Shown: positions 12,513-19,415, numbered from the stretch's first letter. The stretch is 20,851 bases of DNA from an uncultured Anaerolineales bacterium (GCA_938008865.1 CALLJA010000380.1:1-20851); one strand, 5' to 3'. Notes: generated by a model from the sequence alone, not told the origin. Program-made: numbers and translations.

Positions 12513-15500
12513 ATGACTCAGCCAATCCTTGCGGGGATGGAAGACACAATGAAAATTACCGCCGAGACTCTGCAAGTCGAGGTGGTTCCAGGTAAGCTGA
12601 TAGACAACCCTGAGCAGCTCGGAGCTATCTTCAACACTATCTCTCGCAGCGAGCTGCTCGCCGTCGATACGGAGACCACGGGTCTCGACTTTACGCGGGA
12701 TCAACTGCACGGCTTCTCCGTGGCGGTACCAGGTGACGACCTCAGCTGGTACATCGCAGGCCCAGCGCTCATACCTGGCCTGCGGGCCCTGGCCGACGTG
12801 GTGAAGCAGCCCAACAAGCTGGTTATCGGGCACAACTACAAGTTTGATGCGCATTTTTTACGCCGCCACAGCGTCTACCCTGCGAAAATCGCCGACACAA
12901 TCGTCGCGCAATGGCTGGTCGATGAGAACCTTGAGCTCGGCTTGAAGTCCCTGGCGTACACGCGCCTGGGTTACGACAACCTACCCACCTACGGAGACCT
13001 CTTGATGAAGATGAAGAGGCTGCGCGGGGTATCCAGCAAGAACGACGTCAGCATCTACGACTTCCCGCCAGAGGTGATCGCCACCTACGCAGCTCGAGAC
13101 GCGGCACTCACCCTGGAACTGTGGCAAAAGTTGGCCTTCGACCTGCGTTCTGAAGGAATGGAGAAGCACTTCTGGGAAATCGAAATGCCGTTCGCAGACG
13201 CCCTCACGGAAATGGAGGAGAACGGGATGTTCATCGACCAGGTGGCCGTGGCTGAGCTGAAGAATGAGTGGCAAGGGGAGGCCGATAAGCTGCTGGCTCG
13301 CTGGAACGAACTGACGAACGGCGTCAACCCGAACTCTGGCCCCCAGTTGCGCACCTTCTTCTTCACTACACTCAAGCTGCCAGTCCAAGATAAGACAAAG
13401 ACAGGCCTGCCCTCCACGGATGACCTGACTATGCAGCGGCTGGCCCCGAAGGATAAGTCGGGCTCCGTCGAGGTACTGCGCGAGTACCGCAAGTACCAAA
13501 AGCTGCTCTCGACGTACGTGTCGTTCATGGAGACGGCTCCCGTGGAGGGGCGCGTGCACGGATCGTTCAACCACACAGGCGCGACGACAGGCCGCCTGTC
13601 ATGTGTCGACGGTGATACGAAAATCGAAACTGATGCTGGAACATTGTGCATTAGAGACCTCAATCCGTTTGTAGGGTATAGGGTTACAGGACATTCCAGT
13701 GAATGGTGTCGTGTGACCGACAAAATCTACAAAGGTAAAGGGGTCATGTATCATGTCACACTCGAAAACGGAAGCACCATCACCTGTACGCCTGAGCACA
13801 AGTTTTTATCAGACCGTGGCTGGCAACCCCTCGCTCGTCTCTCAGTGGGGGATACCCTCCTCGTTAGTCCTTCAAAGGACAAGCGTGCCAGTAAAACCGT
13901 GCCGCACAGTGATAATCGAGGAGAGTCACTTCAGGAAAATTTACCTGGAGCAGAAACTGACAACCTCGGAAATCATGGCAGCGTACCCAGCAATGAGCAA
14001 GCACGCACTCAATACGAGCATGTCCTACTACAAGCAGTTTTACCAGGAGGAGATGCAAGCTATCCGCTCTGGGCACCACAGGAACTCTATGCTCGGGAAC
14101 AAGCGGGGAGAGGGCAGGAAGAAGCACGTGCCTCTGAGCGTGCTGCAGGATCTACTGAGCCGTGGCTACACACTGCAACGGATGGCGGACACCCTGCAGC
14201 TGGCACCACAAACAGTTTCGCAGCGCTTGGTGGAGTACGGCCTGGTGCGCAACCAGACCGTCAGACAAAACCTGCACCTGCGCAAGGAAGTGGAGAAGCT
14301 GCAACAGCTGGAGCAGTACGCACCTGGGATAGTGGAAGCGGCCATGAACTCTGCGCTGAACCCCGAGGCGTTTTACGAGAAGCTGTACCTGGCCTTTTGC
14401 GAAGTCCAGAAGCTAACCTGGTTTGTTCAGGGGATCAGCGGCAAGCCCTACAGCCGACTCTCGGAGAAGGAGCGAGGCAACGCAAGGCACATAGCCTGGA
14501 CAACCAACAAAGCGGAAATCACGCTGTCTCTGGCGCTGCTGCAGGAGGGGATACCCCACGAGCGGCAGTACACCTACCGCAAAGACGGCAACAGCCGCTG
14601 GGTAGCCGACTTCTTTCTGCCACAGTGGAACCTGCTGGTAGAAGTGGATGGCTCGATGCACAAGCTGGCTCACGTGAAGCAGGCGGACAGGGAGAAGGAC
14701 GAGTATATGAAGAAGAACAACCTGAAATTTCTAAGGTTGTCCTCGAAGACGGTGATGAAGGATACTGCATCGGCGATACGTTCTATCAGGGAAGCAGGAT
14801 CAAATCCGTAGAGTACGCAGGTGTCCGTGATGTGTGGGATATTTCGGTCGAAGGGGATCACTCATACGTGGCCCAGGGGTTCGTCAATCACAACTCCAGC
14901 GACCCGAATCTGCAAAATATCCCCTCAAAGGGTGCCCTGGCGCACTCCATGCGTAAGGTGTTCGCTGCGCAAAGCCGTGACGACATCATCGTCGACATCG
15001 ACTACTCACAGATCGAGCTGCGCCTGATCGCACACTACACCAAAGACCCCAGCCTGATGAAGGTTTTCTTTGAGGGACTGGATCCACATCAGATGACTGC
15101 CGACCTGGTCGGCGTTCCGCGGTGGCTGGGCAAGACGCTGAACTTCGCCGTTTCGTACGGCTCTGGCCCCCGCACCCTGGGCGACACTATCGAAAAAAGT
15201 GGTAAGCCCAGGCCGAGTGAGGCGGAGTCGAAGGGCTGGCTGGAAGGGTTCGGCAAGGCCTACCCTGGCATTTCCTCGTGGAAACGCGCCGCCGTTGACT
15301 ACGCCCGCCAGCTGGGTTACGCGAAGACGATTGCTGGACGTAAGCGACGCCTGCCAGAACTGACCAGCTACGACCGCTCCACCCAGGGGCACGCCGAGCG
15401 CCAGGCCATCTCGGCAATCATTCAGGGCAGCGCAGCAGACGCCTTCAAGTGGGCCACTGTGCAGTTCATGCCGATGGTCAGGTGGTACGACGCCAAGCTG

Positions 15501-15707
15501 ACTGCCGAGGTACACGACGAAGCCGTCTTTGAGGTGCCATATGAGTGCGCAGAAGAGTTCGCTCAGCAGGTGGGTGGGGTCATGGCCTCAATCCGAGAGC
15601 AGTTCAACTTGCGCGTACCTATCGAAGCGGCCCCGTCCTTCGGCTTCAACTGGGGCGACGCCAAAGAAAATGACGGAACGATTCCACCGCTGGAGAGCAG
15701 ACGATGA
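12513..15707 (+). CDS. polA: family A DNA polymerase with 3'-5' exonuclease, interrupted by an intein
   Basis: 1064 residues, or 633 once the intein is removed. It starts at ATG 12513 behind TAGGAGG. The N-terminal DEDDy exonuclease shows DTETTGLD (D52, E54), GHNYKFD (D112) and YAARD (Y192, D196). The polymerase motifs follow the intein: DYSQIELR (D830, motif A), RWLGKTLNFAVSYG (R870, K874, F878, Y882, motif B/O-helix) and VHDE (D1002, motif C). No 5'-nuclease domain is present, as in other phage enzymes. The fingers segment between DPHQMTA and the O-helix is about ten residues shorter than in E. coli Pol I. The intein lies exactly in TGRLS/SSDPNLQNIP, a conserved template-contacting motif, so splicing is required for a normal enzyme. 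It overlaps the helicase start (ATGA). Confidence 0.96.
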   Translation: MTQPILAGMEDTMKITAETLQVEVVPGKLIDNPEQLGAIFNTISRSELLAVDTETTGLDFTRDQLHGFSVAVPGDDLSWYIAGPALIPGLRALADVVKQPNKLVIGHNYKFDAHFLRRHSVYPAKIADTIVAQWLVDENLELGLKSLAYTRLGYDNLPTYGDLLMKMKRLRGVSSKNDVSIYDFPPEVIATYAARDAALTLELWQKLAFDLRSEGMEKHFWEIEMPFADALTEMEENGMFIDQVAVAELKNEWQGEADKLLARWNELTNGVNPNSGPQLRTFFFTTLKLPVQDKTKTGLPSTDDLTMQRLAPKDKSGSVEVLREYRKYQKLLSTYVSFMETAPVEGRVHGSFNHTGATTGRLSCVDGDTKIETDAGTLCIRDLNPFVGYRVTGHSSEWCRVTDKIYKGKGVMYHVTLENGSTITCTPEHKFLSDRGWQPLARLSVGDTLLVSPSKDKRASKTVPHSDNRGESLQENLPGAETDNLGNHGSVPSNEQARTQYEHVLLQAVLPGGDASYPLWAPQELYAREQAGRGQEEARASERAAGSTEPWLHTATDGGHPAAGTTNSFAALGGVRPGAQPDRQTKPAPAQGSGEAATAGAVRTWDSGSGHELCAEPRGVLREAVPGLLRSPEANLVCSGDQRQALQPTLGEGARQRKAHSLDNQQSGNHAVSGAAAGGDTPRAAVHLPQRRQQPLGSRLLSATVEPAGRSGWLDAQAGSREAGGQGEGRVYEEEQPEISKVVLEDGDEGYCIGDTFYQGSRIKSVEYAGVRDVWDISVEGDHSYVAQGFVNHNSSDPNLQNIPSKGALAHSMRKVFAAQSRDDIIVDIDYSQIELRLIAHYTKDPSLMKVFFEGLDPHQMTADLVGVPRWLGKTLNFAVSYGSGPRTLGDTIEKSGKPRPSEAESKGWLEGFGKAYPGISSWKRAAVDYARQLGYAKTIAGRKRRLPELTSYDRSTQGHAERQAISAIIQGSAADAFKWATVQFMPMVRWYDAKLTAEVHDEAVFEVPYECAEEFAQQVGGVMASIREQFNLRVPIEAAPSFGFNWGDAKENDGTIPPLESRR
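13602..14894 (+). mobile_element. class-1 intein in the DNA polymerase, 431 residues
   Basis: Cys1 is at 13602 (residue 364 of the precursor) and begins CVDGDTKIET (block A). Block B is GSTITCTPEHKFLSDRGW with the TxxH histidine. The C-terminal end has VRDVWDISVEGDHSYVAQGFVNHN (blocks F and G) with the penultimate His and final Asn at 14892-14894, then Ser+1. All the residues needed for splicing are present. Joining the flanks gives TGRLSSSDPNLQNIP, the normal polymerase motif, so the borders are firm. Between about 13900 and 14715 the polymerase frame reads as Gln/Ala/Gly/Arg-rich sequence without domain character, while the next frame carries a nuclease gene. Confidence 0.95.
13885..14811 (+). 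CDS. homing endonuclease nested out of frame in the intein (DUF559/Vsr-like)
   Basis: This 308-residue frame lies +1 relative to the polymerase. An AAAGGA site at 13874-13879 precedes the GTG at 13885 by five bases; the open frame upstream is the shadow of intein block B. Early residues have two helix-turn-helix-like stretches (LTTSEIMAAYPAMSKHALN and YTLQRMADTLQLAPQTVSQRL). The C-terminal nuclease has NKAEITLSLALLQEGIPHERQY, then VADFFLP (D242), LLVEVDGSMH (E253, D255, H259), a QADREKDE helix and LKFLRL. This is the D-ExD arrangement of DUF559 proteins and the EDxHD Vsr-like homing enzymes. It probably cuts intein-free polymerase alleles. No in-frame fusion to the splicing domains exists, so it is either made separately or by frameshifting. 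Confidence 0.87.
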   Translation: MPVKPCRTVIIEESHFRKIYLEQKLTTSEIMAAYPAMSKHALNTSMSYYKQFYQEEMQAIRSGHHRNSMLGNKRGEGRKKHVPLSVLQDLLSRGYTLQRMADTLQLAPQTVSQRLVEYGLVRNQTVRQNLHLRKEVEKLQQLEQYAPGIVEAAMNSALNPEAFYEKLYLAFCEVQKLTWFVQGISGKPYSRLSEKERGNARHIAWTTNKAEITLSLALLQEGIPHERQYTYRKDGNSRWVADFFLPQWNLLVEVDGSMHKLAHVKQADREKDEYMKKNNLKFLRLSSKTVMKDTASAIRSIREAGSNP

Positions 15708-16750
15708 TCAAGTACATCGAAGATGTAACGCCTGAGTACAACCCGACAATGGAGTCGCTGATCGACTCTACTGACGATGACTGGGGGAACATCGAGACCA
15801 ACAGGGAGAACCTGGTACCCTACGGTATTCCTCCGATCGACAAGGCACTGTACGGCATGGACGTCGTCAATGGTGAGACAATCCTGTGGCAGGGTGCTGA
15901 GAAGAACCGCAAGACCACGGGTGTGGTGAACGTCATCATCAACCTCATGCTCGCAAAACGCCCTGTCGTAAAGCCAGGCGTGGCGATCGACACGCTGGAG
16001 AGCGGTATGAACCCTCGCCGCTACCGTGACACCATGATCGGAAACCTGGCCACCCGCTACCTGCTCAGCAAGGGTCATCGTTACAAGGAGTTTTGCCCTG
16101 TCTGCAACGACGCCTCCTGCCGACAAATGGGCATCACGCCAGAGTTCCTGCGGTTTCGACCGCGCTCTTCCGCACAAAAGGACGCCATTGAGTACGCACG
16201 AGACACCATGCGTTCCTGGCCCATCGCCATCTACGGGGCCAACCCAAAGGAAGGAAACACACGGTCACTGCGGGCAGCTGTGCAGGGAGAAAAAAGCATC
16301 AAAGCCAGGTGGGCTCGCCTGATTGACGAGGCGGGAGTAAAGATCTTCGTAGTCGATCACATCCAGCAGTATATGTTCGAGCGCGAGCTGTCCGATTACG
16401 AAAAGCAGATCCGTACAGTAGCAGCCATGTCGGATGTCGTGGCGCAGAAGAGTATCGTTGCCTTTATACTGTCGCAGGTGTCACTCACGTCACGGCGAGA
16501 CGCAGCCGTAGGTGTCGGAGACCTTACGGCAGCGGGCGGCGCGAAGGCAGCTGCCGAGGCCAGCACCATCTTCACCGTAAGCTACGCCAGCGGCTCGTCG
16601 AAGATGGCCATCCATCTGCAGAACAGCCGACGCACTGGGTCTTTCACTGTATGGCAGCCCCTGGAAGATGAGAGCGGCGCCTTCTACGGTGAAGCGTACA
16701 TAGGCAACCGTCCGCAAGTGGTCGTTGAAGGAGCTCAACGTGGGAGATAA
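15704..16750 (+). CDS. DnaB/RecA-like replicative helicase or ATPase
   Basis: 348 residues, coupled to the polymerase by an ATGA overlap. It resembles the DnaB C-terminal ATPase: GIPPIDKAL entry, a P-loop region at residues 64-71 (GAEKNRKT), a Walker B-like KIFVVDHIQQ (D218), ILSQVS (Q258, motif H3-like) and a C-terminal beta segment (HLQNSRRTGSFTV) like the DnaB nucleotide site. The usual second P-loop Gly is Arg69. A CPVCNDASC cluster (C131, C134, C139) is inserted between Walker A and B. No primase domain is attached. It probably unwinds DNA for the polymerase; the altered P-loop leaves some doubt about its ATPase strength. Confidence 0.83.
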   Translation: MIKYIEDVTPEYNPTMESLIDSTDDDWGNIETNRENLVPYGIPPIDKALYGMDVVNGETILWQGAEKNRKTTGVVNVIINLMLAKRPVVKPGVAIDTLESGMNPRRYRDTMIGNLATRYLLSKGHRYKEFCPVCNDASCRQMGITPEFLRFRPRSSAQKDAIEYARDTMRSWPIAIYGANPKEGNTRSLRAAVQGEKSIKARWARLIDEAGVKIFVVDHIQQYMFERELSDYEKQIRTVAAMSDVVAQKSIVAFILSQVSLTSRRDAAVGVGDLTAAGGAKAAAEASTIFTVSYASGSSKMAIHLQNSRRTGSFTVWQPLEDESGAFYGEAYIGNRPQVVVEGAQRGR

Positions 16751-17303
16751 TCCATCCACCAACAACACGAATACTGCAATCCAGGACATCTACACCTACC
16801 TGCAGGATGTTGACCGACGCACGGCTGCGATCGCTGCCCAGGTCAACCGCATCCACCGCACCGTCAAGCTGGACGAGAAAGAGTTCGCCGTAGGGCAGCA
16901 GCAGTCACAGCGCGAGATCCTGCTCGGGGTTTCCGCCCTCACAGAAACTGTTCATGCTCTGGCCAGGGCCACCAACATCGAAGGTGCAGTCGAGTCCGAC
17001 AGTCAGGCCCTGTACTGGGAGCACAAAGAGCGACGATCTCGGGAGGTGCGTAAAAACATCGAGCACATCCGCACGCTGGCGTCGTGTACTGTAAAGGTTA
17101 GTGGCCGCACCTGCCCTTGCGGTGAGCACCACGGACTGTCGTTCGTGAAAAACGGGGTCGTCGTAGAGGGCAACTTGTGCCCGAAAACCTGGTGGATAAA
17201 GCAGTCCCGCCTGGCGCTTGAGGAGGGTAAGTTGGGAGAGTTCGTAAAGTCGGTTCCATTCGAGCAGTATAATCTCGCTTATAAGATCGCACGAAAACCT
17301 TGA
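16740..17303 (+). CDS. coiled-coil protein with Cys motif, 187 aa
   Basis: Start at GTG 16740 with GAAGGAG upstream; it overlaps the helicase gene by 11 bases. A TTG at 16725 is a poorer choice. Residues about 12-110 are helical and Glu/Arg/Gln-rich, consistent with a coiled coil. The C-terminal part contains SCTVKVSGRTCPCGEHHGLSF and later NLCPKTWW, which could bind zinc with four Cys. The position after the helicase suggests a loader or accessory factor, but no known loader motif is visible. Its TGA stop falls within the next promoter's -35 box. Confidence 0.72.
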   Translation: MGDNPSTNNTNTAIQDIYTYLQDVDRRTAAIAAQVNRIHRTVKLDEKEFAVGQQQSQREILLGVSALTETVHALARATNIEGAVESDSQALYWEHKERRSREVRKNIEHIRTLASCTVKVSGRTCPCGEHHGLSFVKNGVVVEGNLCPKTWWIKQSRLALEEGKLGEFVKSVPFEQYNLAYKIARKP

Positions 17304-17328
17304 CATAAGTACACAAGTGCTGTATAAT
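17300..17328 (+). promoter_or_regulatory. consensus promoter leading to an attenuator-like leader
   Basis: TTGACA (17300-17305), 17 bp, then TATAAT (17323-17328): both hexamers are perfect, without the extended TATGC of the other promoters. The TGA of TTGACA is the stop of the upstream gene. Transcription from about 17335 passes through the hairpin terminator at 17388 before reaching the gene at 17444. Confidence 0.9.
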
Positions 17329-17387
17329 ACAGTGAAACTTAGACAAAGGCAAGTGCGGAGTAAGCACCCCACCAGACCCAGATAGTT

Positions 17388-17422
17388 CACCAGACAGCAC
17401 AACTGCCTGGTGATACTTTTTT
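17388..17422 (+). terminator. terminator hairpin in the leader (attenuator candidate)
   Basis: CACCAG-A-CAG (17388-17397), loop CACAA and CTG-C-CTGGTG (17403-17412) form a stem with one mismatch, followed by TTTTTT (17417-17422). A second copy of CACCAGAC at 17370-17377 could pair with the same CTGGTG, so two exclusive structures are possible. It stands between a promoter and its gene, hence a regulated stop or a short RNA end rather than a plain operon end. Confidence 0.75.
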
Positions 17423-17443
17423 GCCGAGAGGTATGCCATATAT

Positions 17444-18481
17444 ATGAGTACGGAAATTGTAACCACTTTTACGCAGTCCGCTGAAGAAGAGCTTGCGCAG
17501 CTCGCGAAGGAACTCCGCCTGGGCAAGATCATCAAGCAGCTTCATGACAGCGGCGACATCTCCCCAGAACTGCGAGCGGATGTGCGCGACCTGGCAATCC
17601 TACTCGCGGATATGTTCGGATCGAGCGTGCCCACCTACGACGGAGACCCGTTCGAGACCATGCGGGCAGCGTCACGCGACATCAACGTCTCACGGATCCT
17701 GCGAGAGCGCGGCGTGTTTCGCCTCTACCGACTCATCCACAGCACTGTTCCTGTCAAAGACGGCGACGAAACAATTGACGTGCCCGTGTATGCGGGCCTG
17801 ATCAACCCAGACACGGGCGAACCGTTCAACCGTCAGGAAGAGTTCATCATGTGGTTCTGCCGAGAAGCGCACGTTGCCAGGGCCACGGTGTTCCAGCGCA
17901 TCGCCACTATTGATCGTATGCTGCACCTGGGTGCCGACATTGACGAAGCCTACAAGGCCTTGATCGGTCGCTCCTACGCCGTGTACCAGGCGCTGGGTGA
18001 GGTGGGCACGTGGAGCAAGGGCGAGTTGATCAGCGTCAACCCGACCACGGCCAGGCGCCTCGTTGAACGCGTGACCCCAGAGGCAGCAGAAGAAGCCCGC
18101 GAGCTATCCGACGCAGCGACAAACACAGCCATCCCAGAGGAGGCGCAGCAGCACGCCCGTGAGAAGCTCAAGGAGCTGGTGAAGCCTGCTATGCTCGGAC
18201 TCGTCGATGAGGTCGTGAACCACGATTCGGTACGGGACGCCCTGGACTTCGTCAGGCACGACATCGCGGACAGGCCAGAGATACGCTACTACTGGAACCA
18301 GGAGCAGGACTACCTCGAGATTGAGTACGTCAAGAAGGTGCGTGATCTAAAGGGGATGGAGTACGTCTCCGAAATCCTCACCATTCCTATGATCCCAGAC
18401 GTGCCCGCGCTGCCGAAGGCGGTCAGGGATGACCTGCAGAAGCGGTTGCCCATCCGAAATCGTGACATCAACATTACGTAG
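17444..18481 (+). CDS. hypothetical protein with a helix-turn-helix-like segment, 345 aa
   Basis: The ATG at 17444 has GAGAGGT about ten bases upstream. The protein is acidic and helical, with a possible helix-turn-helix around residues 140-160 (CREAHVARATVFQRIATIDRML) and long Ala/Glu/Arg helices in the second half (AAEEARELSDAATNTAIPEE). The C-terminal region is Asp/Tyr-rich (WNQEQDYLEIEYVKKVRD). I do not recognise it. The attenuator-like leader implies controlled expression; a regulatory or replication-initiation role would fit, but this is a guess. Confidence 0.75.
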   Translation: MSTEIVTTFTQSAEEELAQLAKELRLGKIIKQLHDSGDISPELRADVRDLAILLADMFGSSVPTYDGDPFETMRAASRDINVSRILRERGVFRLYRLIHSTVPVKDGDETIDVPVYAGLINPDTGEPFNRQEEFIMWFCREAHVARATVFQRIATIDRMLHLGADIDEAYKALIGRSYAVYQALGEVGTWSKGELISVNPTTARRLVERVTPEAAEEARELSDAATNTAIPEEAQQHAREKLKELVKPAMLGLVDEVVNHDSVRDALDFVRHDIADRPEIRYYWNQEQDYLEIEYVKKVRDLKGMEYVSEILTIPMIPDVPALPKAVRDDLQKRLPIRNRDINIT

Positions 18482-18483
18482 TC

Positions 18484-18512
18484 TTGACAGTACGCAGTAT
18501 CTATGCTATAAT
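18484..18512 (+). promoter_or_regulatory. strong extended -10 promoter of the Rad52-like gene
   Basis: TTGACA (18484-18489), 17 bp, then TATAAT (18507-18512) with TATGC before it. The spacer GTACGCAGTATCTATGC closely matches that of the 10365 promoter. It begins two bases after the upstream gene's TAG. AAAAGGAG lies in the short leader before the ATG at 18540. Confidence 0.92.
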
Positions 18513-18539
18513 AATCAAGACGTGAGAAAAGGAGCATGT

Positions 18540-19349
18540 ATGGAGACAAACGAAATCTTTGAGAGCTTGAAAGCGTTCTTTGCGCCAGAGGACATCGAGT
18601 GGCGGGTCGGTTCCACCGATGCACAGAAAACCAGGGGCATGGCGCTGGCCTACCTCGATGCCAGGGCTGTGATGGATCGCCTGGATGAGGTGATGGGCCC
18701 CGCCAACTGGCGCAATGAGTACAAGCCTGGCCCGAATGGAGGCGTGATCTGCGGGATCTCTCTCCGTATCGACGGTGAGTGGATCACCAAATGGGACGGC
18801 GCTGACAACACCGCCGTGGAACCCGTGAAGGGCGGCATCTCCGACTCGTTCAAACGCGCCGCTGTGGTGTGGGGCATTGGCCGCTACCTGTACGAGTTCC
18901 CCGCTGTCTGGGTGAAGATCGAAGCGGTCGGCAAGTCCACCAAGATGCTCGAAAAGCCGAGCATCCCCGCGCAGTTCCTGCCGAAGGGGTACAAGCCGAA
19001 GAAGGCCACCACGCAACAGCCGCTGCCTGAACCTGCCGCCGCCAGTGAACCTGCCGCGCCTGCTGAGAAGCCCGCCGCAAAGCCTGCCGCAAAGCCCGCT
19101 GCCACTGGCACCGACGACGCCTTGAAGCGAGCAATGGGGTACGTCATCCCGCAAGAACTCGGGCTGCCGTTCGGCGACAAAACGCTGGGCGAAGCCATCG
19201 CAGACCCCGTGTTGGGTAAGGGTGTTGTCTCCTACCTCGCAGGGCTCGGCGTGAGTCGGTCAACCAAAAAGCCCTTTACGCCAGCAAATGACGAGCAGAC
19301 CAAGCTGCAGAACGCGGCCAAGTTTGTGCTCGAAAACGCGCCAGCGTAA
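18540..19349 (+). CDS. Rad52/DdrA-like single-strand annealing protein
   Basis: 269 residues; start at ATG 18540 behind AAAAGGAG. An overlapping ATG at 18536 is out of frame and stops quickly. Residues 1-140 match the Rad52/Rad22/DdrA fold: IEWRVG near the start, MALAYLDARAVMDRLDEVMG, NWRNEY, CGISLRI and a KGGISDSFKRAAVVWGIGRYLYE segment, the family's most recognisable part. Such proteins anneal complementary single strands in recombination and repair. An Ala/Pro/Lys/Glu-rich linker follows (residues about 155-195), then a C-terminal helical section of unknown role. It has its own strong promoter and a terminator behind it, so it is a single-gene unit. It could also serve break repair after homing by the intein endonuclease. 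Confidence 0.92.
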   Translation: METNEIFESLKAFFAPEDIEWRVGSTDAQKTRGMALAYLDARAVMDRLDEVMGPANWRNEYKPGPNGGVICGISLRIDGEWITKWDGADNTAVEPVKGGISDSFKRAAVVWGIGRYLYEFPAVWVKIEAVGKSTKMLEKPSIPAQFLPKGYKPKKATTQQPLPEPAAASEPAAPAEKPAAKPAAKPAATGTDDALKRAMGYVIPQELGLPFGDKTLGEAIADPVLGKGVVSYLAGLGVSRSTKKPFTPANDEQTKLQNAAKFVLENAPA

Positions 19350-19364
19350 GCAGTCTACCAGTGA

Positions 19365-19392
19365 GTGGGGGCGCCGAAGCGCCCCCACATTT
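19365..19392 (+). terminator. strong GC hairpin, terminator-like
   Basis: GTGGGGGCGC-type arms (from 19365, allowing for the base at 19365) and GCGCCCCCAC (to 19388) form a 10-bp perfect stem with a CGAA tetraloop. Only a weak T run (ATTT) follows, so termination may need help or be partial. It closes the Rad52-like gene. Confidence 0.78.
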
Positions 19393-19415
19393 CCCACCAA
19401 ATCGCTGCTATATAA

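Noticed and set aside
13753..13884. Longer form of the nested endonuclease from the ATG at 13753
   Set aside because: These codons are the out-of-frame reading of intein block B and show no domain character; the ribosome site at 13874 points to the GTG at 13885.
12008..19411. AATCGCTGCTAT repeated at 12008 and 19400, both shortly after terminators and near start codons
   Set aside because: A 12-base repeat in a window of this size is expected by chance several times; only the similar setting is curious.
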